43,243 bases of DNA, from positions 1 through 43,243 of the forward strand of contig JAPXOG010000001.1 of the NCBI GenBank assembly GCA_033811555.1. Direction: 5' to 3'. A program made the position numbers and the translations under genes. The notes beneath the pieces are model-generated. The model saw only the letters and a list, made by a program, of their open reading frames with translations, made no database searches and had not been told where the DNA came from. The stretch is from EsbW-18 sp033811555. GTDB taxonomy: Bacteria; Patescibacteriota; Minisyncoccia; Phycocordibacterales; EsbW-18. Positions 8,586 through 16,882 of this stretch are shown in pieces (position 1 is the stretch's first letter; each line of letters opens with the position of its first letter).

Positions 8586-8658
8586 GGGCCTGTAGCTCAG
8601 CTGGTAGAGCACATCCATGGCATGGATGGGGTCAGGGGTTCAAGTCCCCTCAGGTCCA
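8586..8658 (+). tRNA. tRNA-Ala(GGC)
   Basis: The cloverleaf closes fully: acceptor GGGCCTG with CAGGTCC, including the G3-U70 wobble that identifies alanine tRNAs; anticodon stem CATCC/GGATG with loop ATGGCAT (anticodon GGC, reads GCC); T-arm AGGGG/CCCCT. Discriminator A at 8658. CCA is not encoded. The CaCA antiporter start lies 8 nt further on. Confidence 0.97.
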
Positions 8659-8666
8659 CTTAAAAT

Positions 8667-9596
8667 ATGTTAGTTAATTTTTTTATATTCGGAATATCTT
8701 TATTTCTCGTTGTGCAGGGCGCCATGCTTGCCACAAAATACTCTGAGAAAATAGCATCTCACTTAAATATATCAAAATATATTGTATCTTTTGTTATTGT
8801 GGCGTTTATTACAATTCTCCCAGAAACACTTATTGCTATAAATGCCGCCATAGAAGGTATACCAGAATTTGGTCTTGGTTCTTTATTCGGCACGAATATC
8901 GCAGAATTAACTCTTATTTTTGCAATACTTATATTTGTATCTCGTAGGTCCCTAAAAATAGAAAGTAAGATACTTAAAGATATACAATTTTATCCGTTCA
9001 TACTAATGCTTCCAGTTGTTTTTGGTTTTAATGGTTACTATTCACGTTTTGAGGGTATTATTTTACTTATAGCGGGATTTTCATTTTACTATTTTATTTT
9101 TAAAAATAGCGAAAAATCACCTTCAGAAACTCGTAACAACAAAGACACTTTTAAAAGCATATCCGCTTTCCTATTCGGCATGGTGTTATTACTTGTAGGT
9201 GCGCACTTCACTGTAACTTCTGCTACATCACTTGCAAAAGCACTAAATATCAATCCTATACTCATCGGATTGCTAGTAGTTAGTTTGGGTACCACAATAC
9301 CAGAACTCTTTTACTCCTTAAAAGCAATAAAGAAACACGAAGATGGCTTGGCTATAGGAGACATTTTGGGATCAGTACTTGCCGATGCAACAATCGTGGT
9401 AGGTATAATTGCTATAATCAGCCCTTTTAAATTTCCTGTACGAATAGTTTCTACCACAGGAGTATATATGGTTATCTCTTCTTTTATCCTACTTCATTTC
9501 ATGCGTACAGGAAAAACTCTTACAAAAAAAGAGGGATTTGTATTGGTTGCTCTATGGATAACGTACGCTATTTTGGAACTAATAATTAATGTCTAA
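8667..9596 (+). CDS. Calcium/cation antiporter, CaCA family
   Basis: 309 residues with about ten hydrophobic segments in two homologous halves. Each half carries an alpha-repeat: ILPETLIAINAAIEG with GSLFGTNIAELTLI in the first, and GTTIPELFYSLKAI with GDILGSVLADATIV in the second. The acidic residues in the PE motifs are the expected ion ligands. It would exchange Na+ or H+ for Ca2+ or another cation across the membrane; the ions cannot be told from sequence. The ATG lies 8 nt after tRNA-Ala and the stop 21 nt before tRNA-Arg, so all three probably share one transcript. No SD is present. Confidence 0.88.
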   Translation: MLVNFFIFGISLFLVVQGAMLATKYSEKIASHLNISKYIVSFVIVAFITILPETLIAINAAIEGIPEFGLGSLFGTNIAELTLIFAILIFVSRRSLKIESKILKDIQFYPFILMLPVVFGFNGYYSRFEGIILLIAGFSFYYFIFKNSEKSPSETRNNKDTFKSISAFLFGMVLLLVGAHFTVTSATSLAKALNINPILIGLLVVSLGTTIPELFYSLKAIKKHEDGLAIGDILGSVLADATIVVGIIAIISPFKFPVRIVSTTGVYMVISSFILLHFMRTGKTLTKKEGFVLVALWITYAILELIINV

Positions 9597-9617
9597 TAAA
9601 TCAGATTTGCTTTTTAC

Positions 9618-9692
9618 GCTCCCGTCGTTCAACGGATAGGACTTACGCTTCCGAAGCGTAAAATAGAGGTTCGATTCCTCTCGGGAGCACCA
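9618..9692 (+). tRNA. tRNA-Arg(CCG)
   Basis: Acceptor GCTCCCG with CGGGAGC, D-arm GTTC/GGAC, anticodon stem TACGC/GCGTA with loop TTCCGAA (anticodon CCG, reads CGG), T-arm AGAGG/CCTCT, discriminator A. CCA is encoded (9690-9692). It is the left boundary of the liv block. Confidence 0.97.
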
Positions 9693-9723
9693 TCCAGCGA
9701 AATATTTGATGTTTTTCAAAAAA

Positions 9724-10431
9724 TTAGCTAATTTTTCCAAAATAAATATCTCGAATCTTTGGGTCATTTATAATCTCTTTACCACCATGTATTCCTATTT
9801 TCCCACCTTCTAACACATATGTTCTACTTGCAATCTGCATAGCCTGACTGGCATTTTGTTCAACCATAAGCACTGCCACTCCTTCGTTTTTTATTTCTAT
9901 TATTTTCTCAAAAATTTCTAGCATCATTTTAGGAGCTAAACCAAGTGACGGCTCATCTAGTAATAAAATTTGGGGGTTTTGAATTAAAGCTCTTGAAATA
10001 GCTAGTATTTGTTGTTGACCTCCAGAAAGAGTTGAAGAGATTTGATTTTTCTTTTCTTTTAAAACGGGAAATTTCTTAAATATCTCTTCTATTCTTATAT
10101 TAATAACTTCTTTATTTTTAATTATAAAAGCTCCCATCTGTAAATTTTCTAGTACTGTCATGTTCTGAAAAAGTTGCCTACCCTGTGGAACATAACTAAT
10201 CCCCATTTCAATAAGCTCAAAAGTTTTTAATTTTGTTATATCTTTATCTTTAAAAATAATTTGGCCTCTATAAACATCAGCTAGATTAAATATACTTTTT
10301 AATACAGTGGATTTACCAGCTCCGTTTGGACCTATTAGCACCACAATTTCTCCCATTTCTACATATATATCTACTCCATGCAATATTTCTGATTTATTAT
10401 AACCAGAATTAAGATCTTTTATACTTAACAT
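9724..10431 (-). CDS. livF: Branched-chain amino-acid-type ABC transporter ATPase LivF
   Basis: 235 residues from the ATG at 10431 (MLSIKDLNSGYN). Walker A GPNGAGKST, Q-loop VPQGRQLF, signature LSGGQQQ, Walker B ILLLDEPSLGLAP and H-loop region VLMVEQNASQA are all present. LivF-type features are the short length and the MTVLENLQMGA segment. It forms the cytoplasmic motor together with LivG. It is the last gene of the block and is separated from the binding-protein gene by a hairpin with a T-rich tail, so it may be expressed at a different level. A possible -10 (TATAAC, 10443-10438) ends 6 nt before its ATG. Confidence 0.92.
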   Translation of the reverse strand: MLSIKDLNSGYNKSEILHGVDIYVEMGEIVVLIGPNGAGKSTVLKSIFNLADVYRGQIIFKDKDITKLKTFELIEMGISYVPQGRQLFQNMTVLENLQMGAFIIKNKEVINIRIEEIFKKFPVLKEKKNQISSTLSGGQQQILAISRALIQNPQILLLDEPSLGLAPKMMLEIFEKIIEIKNEGVAVLMVEQNASQAMQIASRTYVLEGGKIGIHGGKEIINDPKIRDIYFGKIS

Positions 10432-10460
10432 ACTTATGTTATAACCCAAATTTTAACAAA

Positions 10461-10488
10461 ACAAAAAGCCTTGCGTTAGCGAAGCTTT
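10461..10488 (-). terminator. Hairpin with T-rich tail between the binding-protein gene and livF
   Basis: An imperfect 10-bp stem (about 10465-10474 with 10479-10488, one mismatch and one wobble), followed on the minus strand by CTTTTTGTTTTG. It lies 24 nt after the binding-protein stop and could act as a partial terminator or 3' stabiliser. Confidence 0.45.
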
Positions 10489-10512
10489 CTGTTTCTTCTT
10501 ATTGTTTTAAAG

Positions 10513-11616
10513 TTACAACGAAACTATTTCATATTCAAAACCATTTACATCGCCATACTGATCAAATGATACTTTCCCTCTAGTCATTTGATAATCCTTT
10601 ATATTCAAGAAAGTGTCTCTAATACAATCATTATCCTCACCACAAACGTCAATACCGTAAGCAATCATTTTCATACTATCATATCCGAGAGCAACAAGTA
10701 AATCTGGCTCTGTTCCAGTTTCAGCCTTATAATCAGACCAAAATGAAGTTTCCTTTACAGATAAAGGAGAGGCATAGAATATATCAGTTTTGTCTTTTAT
10801 TTTATCAGCAAACCCACCAGATAAAGCTGAATCTCCATAAACAAAGATTTTTCCTTTATATCCCAAAGATTTTATTTGTCCAATCACAAGTATGGATTGT
10901 TCTGGAAGAGTAGCAACATAAATTCCTTCTGGATTACCTGTAAGTATTTTTTGGATTGATGTCTTTACATCTTTAGTTTTTGAATTTATCGTTTCATCAG
11001 AAATAATTTGTCCACCATTGGCAATAACCGTATCTTTAAAAGTATTCCTCAAAGCTATTCCGGCAGGGTTATCATCCATAGAAATTACAGCTAGTTTCTT
11101 CAATCCGAATGTGGTTACCACTTCTTTTCCAACAACTAAGGCATCATTAGCATCTGAAGGCCAGGGTCTAAATATTAAATCCCCTTGTTTAGGAACTTCT
11201 GGGCTAGTAGCCGCTGAAGCCACATAAAAAACCCTATTGTCCTGGGTTTTTTTAGCCACAGCCATCGCTACCGTAGAGCAAACAGTCCCTGTTATATATT
11301 TAACCCCATCTACATCTATCACCTTATTAAATACAGTTAATCCAGAAGATGCATTGCATTTATCGTCTTCATAAACAGCGGTAACTTTTCTACCTTTAAT
11401 GCCACCGCTAGCATTGATTTCATTTAAAGCAAAGTCAAAACCCTTTTTAAGGCTCTGCCCCCAAACATCAGTATCTCCTGACAAAGTAGAAATATAAGCT
11501 ACTTTTATATCATCTTTGGAAGTATTCGTTTTTTCCCACACCACCAAAAAAACAATTACTACTATTAGGATCCCTACAATAATTAAAGGCCATCTGCCTC
11601 TTTTTATTTGTTCCAT
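10513..11616 (-). CDS. livK: Branched-chain amino-acid-type ABC transporter substrate-binding protein (LivK-like)
   Basis: 367 residues. One uncleaved membrane helix (about residues 10-27, LIIVGILIVVIVFLVVWE) is followed by a periplasmic-binding-protein type I fold: IKVAYISTLSGDTDVWGQSLKKGFDFALNEINASGGIKGRK is the standard LivK/Peripla_BP_6 opening. There is no lipobox cysteine, so the protein would be tethered by its helix on the outer face, as expected without a periplasm. The ligand may be Leu/Ile/Val, but this family also binds other amino acids, amides and urea. It sits between livG and livF rather than at the front of the operon. Confidence 0.85.
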   Translation of the reverse strand: MEQIKRGRWPLIIVGILIVVIVFLVVWEKTNTSKDDIKVAYISTLSGDTDVWGQSLKKGFDFALNEINASGGIKGRKVTAVYEDDKCNASSGLTVFNKVIDVDGVKYITGTVCSTVAMAVAKKTQDNRVFYVASAATSPEVPKQGDLIFRPWPSDANDALVVGKEVVTTFGLKKLAVISMDDNPAGIALRNTFKDTVIANGGQIISDETINSKTKDVKTSIQKILTGNPEGIYVATLPEQSILVIGQIKSLGYKGKIFVYGDSALSGGFADKIKDKTDIFYASPLSVKETSFWSDYKAETGTEPDLLVALGYDSMKMIAYGIDVCGEDNDCIRDTFLNIKDYQMTRGKVSFDQYGDVNGFEYEIVSL

Positions 11617-11643
11617 AAATAATTATGATTAAATTTATAAAAT

Positions 11644-11665
11644 TAATATTACTTTAGTAATATTA
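11644..11665. repeat. Perfect 9-bp AT-only hairpin in the livG / binding-protein gap
   Basis: TAATATTAC and GTAATATTA flank a 4-nt loop. It lies in the 59-nt spacer upstream of the binding-protein gene. It could be an RNA-processing or stability element or a dimeric operator; there is no terminator T-tract. Confidence 0.45.
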
Positions 11666-11675
11666 CTATTAAATA

Positions 11676-12434
11676 CTACAGTTGACAACACCCTAGATAT
11701 ATTCTTAAAATTTCTGGATTATTATGAATCTCTTCTGGTGTTCCAGTAGCAACAATCTTGCCTGCATCCATAACAATTACTTTGTCAGATATACTAAAAG
11801 TAAAAGACATGTCGTGTTCAATAAGCAATATAGTTTCTCCTTCTTTTTTCATTTGTAAGATTGTTTCTGCTATTATGTTTCGGATTTTATGATTAACTCC
11901 AGCCACTGGCTCATCTAAAATCAAAATAGTGTGATAATTTAAAATATTCCTTGCTAATTCCACCAACCTTTTTTGACCAAAACTTAAATCTTCAGCTCTT
12001 ATATTCAAAATATTTTTAAGATCAAAATCAGCTAACTTTTCATTTGCTTTTTCTATTTTTGCCTTATCGAATTTATTAAATCCAAGAACATTTTTCCAAA
12101 ATTTCTGGTCCTCATTATCTTCCGCTAGTAAAAGGTTTTCAAGTACTGTTAAATTTTTAAATAATCTGGTTTGTTGAAAAAATCTAGATATTCCAAAATT
12201 TGAAATTTTCTCTATCTGCATTCCCGCAATATTCCTTTTTCCTGTATTCGTAGAAAAAATTATTTTACCCTCGTCTGGTTTATGTACCCCACAAATAAGA
12301 TTAAATATTGTGGTTTTACCTGAGCCATTTGGGCCAATTAAAGCCGTAATTTTACCCTTCTCTACCTCAAATGAGCATCCGTTGACTGCCTTTATTCCCC
12401 CAAAATATTTTTTTAAGTTTTCTATTCTTAGCAC
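11676..12434 (-). CDS. livG: Branched-chain amino-acid-type ABC transporter ATPase LivG
   Basis: 252 residues, normal length. Walker A GPNGSGKTT, the FQQTRLFKNLTVLENLL segment typical of LivG, signature LSFGQKR, Walker B TILILDEPVAGVNH and H-loop LLIEHDMSF. It pairs with LivF below the LivHM channel. It begins 1 nt after the livM stop, so the two genes are probably translationally coupled. Confidence 0.93.
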   Translation of the reverse strand: MLRIENLKKYFGGIKAVNGCSFEVEKGKITALIGPNGSGKTTIFNLICGVHKPDEGKIIFSTNTGKRNIAGMQIEKISNFGISRFFQQTRLFKNLTVLENLLLAEDNEDQKFWKNVLGFNKFDKAKIEKANEKLADFDLKNILNIRAEDLSFGQKRLVELARNILNYHTILILDEPVAGVNHKIRNIIAETILQMKKEGETILLIEHDMSFTFSISDKVIVMDAGKIVATGTPEEIHNNPEILRIYLGCCQL

Positions 12435-12435
12435 A

Positions 12436-13308
12436 TTATTCCAAATCTAATTTTCCATAAAAACCTTTCGGCTTATAGTATAAAGTCGCAAGCAAAATAA
12501 TCGCATAGATAATTTGTCTGGCTGGGCCTACTATAGAAGAAGAAAAACCCATGAAGCGGAGAGGTTCAGGTAGTAAAATAATGAAAAAGGTCGCTAAAAG
12601 TGTTCCATGAAAAGAACCAAGACCTCCTATTATCACAATGAGAATAACAGGGATAATTCCAGCTAAAGTAAATGATGATGGATCTATATAGGTAATATAA
12701 GATGCATAAAGACTACCTGCAACACCAGCAAAAAAAGCGGAGGTGGAAAAAGTTATCAATTTTATTTTAAAAGTTCTTTTGCCTAAAGATTTAGCGGAAA
12801 GTTCATCATCTCTTACCGCCTCAACCACTTTACCAAATGGAGAAGTAACAACTCGATAAATAAAAAAATAAGAAATCAAAAAAATAAAAAAAACTAAAAT
12901 AAAATATATATTGTTGTTGTTTGTAGAAAAACCTAAAAAATTGGGTCTTGTAATCCCAGAAATACCTAAAGGTCCATTAGTTAACCATGTCCAATTTTGA
13001 AACACTGCATATACTACAAAAGAAAACCCTAAAGTTACTAAAGCTAAATAATCTCCTTTTAATTTACGGACTGCAGCAGCTAATAACCAACCAAAGAAAG
13101 CGGAAAAAATACCTGCCAGTAAAAGACAAAGCCAAAAATTAATTTCATGTTTTGATAGTAAGGTGAATGTATATGCTCCGATTCCATAATATGCAATATG
13201 CCCAAGATTTAAAAAACCCCCAAAACCAACTGCTAATTGTAAAGAGACAGCCAAAATTCCATAAATTCCAATCAGTATTAAAAGATGTATAAAATAAGTA
13301 CTTACCAT
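12436..13308 (-). CDS. livM: Branched-chain amino-acid-type ABC transporter permease LivM
   Basis: 290 residues and about eight membrane helices. Family signatures are visible: LAVGFGGFLNLGHIAYYGIGAY near the N-terminus, KLKGDYLALVTLGF, and the coupling-helix region AVRDDELSAKSLGKRTFKIKL. The C-terminal IIGGLGSFHGTLLA repeats the motif found in LivH. It forms the heterodimeric channel with LivH. The livH stop lies 2 nt upstream. Confidence 0.93.
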   Translation of the reverse strand: MVSTYFIHLLILIGIYGILAVSLQLAVGFGGFLNLGHIAYYGIGAYTFTLLSKHEINFWLCLLLAGIFSAFFGWLLAAAVRKLKGDYLALVTLGFSFVVYAVFQNWTWLTNGPLGISGITRPNFLGFSTNNNNIYFILVFFIFLISYFFIYRVVTSPFGKVVEAVRDDELSAKSLGKRTFKIKLITFSTSAFFAGVAGSLYASYITYIDPSSFTLAGIIPVILIVIIGGLGSFHGTLLATFFIILLPEPLRFMGFSSSIVGPARQIIYAIILLATLYYKPKGFYGKLDLE

Positions 13309-13310
13309 TT

Positions 13311-14186
13311 TTAACTATTATATTTAATTCCTAAAATCCCGTTTGGGCGGAAAAGCAAGAATAAGAAGAGTAAAATAAATGCAATTGCATCCTTATAACC
13401 AGACGGTAAATACCAAATACCAAAATTTTCTGTTAGACCTAAAAAATATGCCCCCAGAATTGCTCCAGGTACACTCCCTAACCCACCAATTACTGCAGCG
13501 GTAAAACCTTTAATCATTAAACTAGTTCCCAGTGTAGATTCAATATTTTGCTCAAGAGAAATTAGGATCGAAGCTACTCCGGCTACAATCGAACCAATAA
13601 TAAATGCTTTGGAGTAAATTTTAGTAGTTGAAATACCAACTATTTCCGCTACGTTAGCGTTATCAGACACTGCTCTCATAGCTTTCCCAAGTCTAGTTTT
13701 CTTCATTAATAAATAAAAGAAAATAAGAAATACGAGAGAGAAAATAATTATAATTAATTGTAAAGGTGTAATAATTGCTCCAAAAATAGATAAGCCTTGA
13801 ATATTGTCTATATAATTTATAGTTTTTACATCCGCTCCCCAGAAAATAAGTGATAACGATTCAGTCAAAATAAGAACCCCGAGACCAGCTACCAATAAGA
13901 TTAAACTGCTGGCTTTTTTCTTTCTTAGAGGAGTATAAATAATTAAATTTATTGAATAACCAAACAGTCCAGCAAATATAACGGTTAAAATACAAGATAA
14001 ATAAAATTCAAAATGTAATAAAGAAAAAAGAGTATAAAAAATATAAGAAGAAAAAATAATCACTCCCCCATGAGCAAAATGGATGAATTTATTAGTTGAA
14101 TAAATAAGCGAAAAACCACAAGCTATCAATGAGTAAATCGCTCCTGCTATAAGACTATTTATTAACAATTGCAAAAAAATGTTCAT
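13311..14186 (-). CDS. livH: Branched-chain amino-acid-type ABC transporter permease LivH
   Basis: 291 residues from the ATG at 14186 (MNIFLQLLINSLIAGAIYSL). An upstream in-frame start adds 12 residues but would overlap the promoter. Eight or so helices; family motifs are SLIYSTNKFIHFAHGG, the coupling-helix region AMRAVSDNANVAEIVGIST and VIGGLGSVPGAILGAYFLG. First gene of the liv operon, divergent from murI. Like the rest of the block it is visibly more AT-rich than murI, dnaB or cysS, which suggests acquisition from outside (inference). Confidence 0.92.
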   Translation of the reverse strand: MNIFLQLLINSLIAGAIYSLIACGFSLIYSTNKFIHFAHGGVIIFSSYIFYTLFSLLHFEFYLSCILTVIFAGLFGYSINLIIYTPLRKKKASSLILLVAGLGVLILTESLSLIFWGADVKTINYIDNIQGLSIFGAIITPLQLIIIIFSLVFLIFFYLLMKKTRLGKAMRAVSDNANVAEIVGISTTKIYSKAFIIGSIVAGVASILISLEQNIESTLGTSLMIKGFTAAVIGGLGSVPGAILGAYFLGLTENFGIWYLPSGYKDAIAFILLFLFLLFRPNGILGIKYNS

Positions 14187-14193
14187 AAAAATC

Positions 14194-14202
14194 ATATTAC
14201 CA
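14194..14202 (-). promoter_or_regulatory. Extended -10 promoter of the liv operon, leaderless geometry
   Basis: On the minus strand TGG then TAATAT (14199-14194), an extended -10, with 7 nt to the livH ATG at 14186. No strong -35 is visible. Confidence 0.5.
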
Positions 14203-14226
14203 TAGTAAAAAGCTATATACATTAAT

Positions 14227-14255
14227 TTGTTCTATTTACAGAATGCCCTTACAAT
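14227..14255 (+). promoter_or_regulatory. Promoter of murI
   Basis: TTGTTC (14227-14232), 17-nt spacer, TACAAT (14250-14255), then 9 nt to the ATG at 14265. It is back to back with the liv promoter. Confidence 0.6.
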
Positions 14256-14264
14256 GTTCACTCA

Positions 14265-15086
14265 ATGGCTAGAACAAAAAAAATAGGAATATTTGATTCA
14301 GGTTTTGGAGGAATAGATATATTACGTGGTATCGTACATGAACTACCAAAGTATGACTACGTATATCTAGGCGATACAGCTCGCACCCCATACGGCACTC
14401 GCTCTCCAGATGTAGTTTATTCATTTGTTACACAAGCTGTAGATTTTTTGTTTAGCAAACAATGCGAACTTATTATTTTTGCTTGCAATACCGCCTCTTC
14501 AGATGCTCTTCGACGCATACAACAAGAGTACATACCAAAACTACACCGGAACAAAAAAGTGCTTGGAGTTCTAATCCCAGCAGCAGAAACAGCCATAGAA
14601 AATAGTAAAACCGGGCGCATCGGTGTGATAGCTACTGAAGGAACAGTTAATTCAGGAGCATTTCCCCGTGAACTGAAAAAATTGAATCCTAGTTGCTCTA
14701 TCTTTCAACAGGCCTGTCCCCTTTTTGTTCCAATAGTTGAAGAAGGTGAAGAGCATTCACCTGCTACTAAACTTATAATAAAACGCTACTTAAACTCTAT
14801 TCGAAAGAAAAAAATTGATACTCTTATTTTAGGTTGTACGCACTATGGTATTCTTGAGAAAAGTATACGAAACGCAATCGGACCTGGTGTTCATATCGTG
14901 TCTGAAGCGCGTATTGTGCCGAAGAAATTAGCTCACTACCTAAAACGCCATCCTGAAATAGAACGAGTTCTTTCGCGGAAAGGTTCTGTGAAATTTTTTT
15001 CAACCGATCTTACAGATCGATTCACACGGCTTGGTAGTCGCTTTTTTGGAAAAACTATAAAAGCCCAAAAAGCTATACTGAACTAA
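14265..15086 (+). CDS. murI: Glutamate racemase
   Basis: 273 residues, normal length. Converts L-glutamate to D-glutamate for peptidoglycan. The two catalytic cysteines lie in the expected motifs, FACNTASSDA and LGCTHYGIL; the substrate site IGIFDSGFGG and the YLGDTARTPYG segment are intact. It ends 5 nt from the convergent GAF gene with no terminator between them. Together with ddl at 21 kb it indicates that the cell makes its own peptidoglycan precursors. Confidence 0.96.
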   Translation: MARTKKIGIFDSGFGGIDILRGIVHELPKYDYVYLGDTARTPYGTRSPDVVYSFVTQAVDFLFSKQCELIIFACNTASSDALRRIQQEYIPKLHRNKKVLGVLIPAAETAIENSKTGRIGVIATEGTVNSGAFPRELKKLNPSCSIFQQACPLFVPIVEEGEEHSPATKLIIKRYLNSIRKKKIDTLILGCTHYGILEKSIRNAIGPGVHIVSEARIVPKKLAHYLKRHPEIERVLSRKGSVKFFSTDLTDRFTRLGSRFFGKTIKAQKAILN

Positions 15087-15091
15087 GATTT

Positions 15092-15574
15092 CTATTTGTT
15101 TAGCTCTGATTCTGCACGAGCCGCAAAATTCATCATAGTAGCAATATCATTCGCGTCCATAGTTCGTGGTTTTGTATCTTTTATACAGAACACCCCTATT
15201 ATAATTCCATGTTTATTACGTAATGCGACACCAGCATAAAACCGAATATGAGGTTCTCCAGTTACCATGGGATTATCGCGAAAACGATCATCTTTTAGAG
15301 TATCTTCAACAATAAATAAATTCTTTGCGAGCATTGCGTGTGCGCAAAATGAAATTTCACGAGGCGCTTCGCGCACATCAAGGCCCTGACACGACTTATA
15401 CCATTCTCGTCCTGCATCCATGATGGTGATCGTGGATATTGGCACCTTAAAAGCTTCCACAGCTTCTTTTGTAATCGAATCAAACCGTTCCTCCGGCTTT
15501 GTATCTAAAATACCAAGTTCCATGACGGCTTTAAGTCGATCATTTTCATTCTCAGGGATTGGAGCTGATAGCAT
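15092..15574 (-). CDS. Stand-alone GAF domain protein
   Basis: 160 residues from the ATG at 15574. The whole protein is one GAF domain of the type found at the front of many sensor kinases and diguanylate cyclases: ENDRLKAVMELGILDTKPEERFD, DAGREWYKSCQGLDVREAPREISFCAHAM, and IRFYAGVALRNKHGIIIGVFC. No output domain is attached, so it may act on a separate partner or bind a small ligand or redox signal (inference). Soluble, with three cysteines, two of them in the KSCQG and SFCAH loops. Confidence 0.85.
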   Translation of the reverse strand: MLSAPIPENENDRLKAVMELGILDTKPEERFDSITKEAVEAFKVPISTITIMDAGREWYKSCQGLDVREAPREISFCAHAMLAKNLFIVEDTLKDDRFRDNPMVTGEPHIRFYAGVALRNKHGIIIGVFCIKDTKPRTMDANDIATMMNFAARAESELNK

Positions 15575-15580
15575 ATTCAA

Positions 15581-15902
15581 TTAGTTATTTTTGAGCGTTA
15601 ATAAGCCCATATAGATAGGCAAAAGTATGACACATAATAGTTTGATTGTGTATACCCCTTCACACACTAGTTTAGACACAAAAACCACTTATCACATAAT
15701 AATTTACAGTAAGTACTATAAATATTTACATTTAACAGACGGTAGATAAAAGTTTAAATATCTATTAAAATGATAATGGATTAAAATATATAGCTAAGTT
15801 TTTGCAAAAATAGAATTTATCATAAATAAAATTTTTTATATTTTTAAAAAAGATTCTCTTAGAGAATAGAGAGAAATTAATAATTTAAAATATTAAGAAT
15901 AT
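15581..15902. other. 322-nt AT-rich intergenic region between divergent genes
   Basis: No ORF or RNA gene recognised. It must carry the promoters of the GAF gene (minus) and of the deacetylase-like gene (plus), but no pair of boxes stands out. A perfect 6-bp inverted repeat (ATTCTC, 3-nt loop, GAGAAT; 15853-15867) lies about 36 nt before the ATG at 15903 and could be an operator or a leader hairpin. Confidence 0.4.
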
Positions 15903-16832
15903 ATGGAAAATAAAAAATATTTTTGGGTTTTAGGATTGATTGTTTTAATAGTAGCATCTGTGTTTTTTACAAATGTAAGAAAACAACGGATTAACACCAT
16001 GTTGATGTTGATTGAATTTGAGAAAATAGAAGGGATTTTACAGTGGGAAAAAGAGTTAGATAAAATAGGTCTAACCGCATTAATAAAAGTTCAAGATAAT
16101 GTTTTAAAAGAAAACCCAGAAGTTTTCAAGAGATTGGCTGAAAAAGGATATGAAGTAGCAGGAGGATACGATGAAGCTCCTTTTTGGGGCATGTCCTATG
16201 ACGAACAATATAAACACCTAAAAGAATCGAAAGAAAATGTTGAAAAAATCACTGATAAAAAGATGAGAGTTTTTGGTAGTCGCTATTTTGCCTACGATGA
16301 AAATACATTGAAAGCATCTGATGCTCTCGGAATTGAATATATTCTAGGTAGAGGAGTAAATGATGTTGAAGCCACTGTATATCAACCCAAGGAATATAAA
16401 ACTAAAGTAATTTCGGTAACCAACGTGGACGTTGGAGAACCTATGGGACGCGGATCACTTTGCGATTATAGCCTTTGGGCCAGAGGAGCCGATTCTCTAG
16501 AGTTTGGCAAAATATTGGACGAAAGCATTGCAAAAAAGCCAACCAATATGATTATAGTTTCTCATGCTTATCTAGGTGGCACTAGATTAGAGTGGTGGGA
16601 TCAATATAAAAGGGTGCTATCATCTGACAAAATCAAATGGAATGGCTTTAATGATTGGTTAGAGAATCTAAAAATTATTACTTTACCTAATACCGAAATA
16701 CCGATGAATAAAGAAGTTAAATATGTTAATCCTAGCCCGATGAAGCCAATGGAAGATTATGACCCTATTCCTGGGATAGAAACTGAAAATGCCGTTCCGT
16801 CTTCTTCTAATGATGGAACAATGTGTCTATAA
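15903..16832 (+). CDS. Membrane-anchored polysaccharide-deacetylase-like (NodB fold) protein, probably inactive
   Basis: 309 residues. An N-terminal signal-anchor (about 7-23) exposes the rest outside. The order of elements resembles a NodB-type (CE4) domain: a strand (MLMLIEFEK), LAEKGYEVAGG, MSYDEQYKHLKESKENVEKITDKKMRVFG, SRYFAYDENTLKASDALGIEYI and a late IIVSHAYLGG. The canonical metal-binding residues (TFDD and H-S/T-x2-H) are not visible where they should be, so I expect a degenerate or non-hydrolytic member. The C-terminal tail is Pro/Ser-rich. AT-rich. The assignment rests on pattern only. Confidence 0.5.
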   Translation: MENKKYFWVLGLIVLIVASVFFTNVRKQRINTMLMLIEFEKIEGILQWEKELDKIGLTALIKVQDNVLKENPEVFKRLAEKGYEVAGGYDEAPFWGMSYDEQYKHLKESKENVEKITDKKMRVFGSRYFAYDENTLKASDALGIEYILGRGVNDVEATVYQPKEYKTKVISVTNVDVGEPMGRGSLCDYSLWARGADSLEFGKILDESIAKKPTNMIIVSHAYLGGTRLEWWDQYKRVLSSDKIKWNGFNDWLENLKIITLPNTEIPMNKEVKYVNPSPMKPMEDYDPIPGIETENAVPSSSNDGTMCL

Positions 16833-16882
16833 CAAACTGCTTGCAAAGACGAATTCAATACAACTATTCTATAAAATCTATT

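Noticed and set aside
9618..14264. Classical tRNA-integrated genomic island with attL/attR
   Set aside because: I searched by eye for a second copy of the tRNA-Arg 3' end near murI and found none, and there is no integrase in the block. Composition is the only support for transfer.
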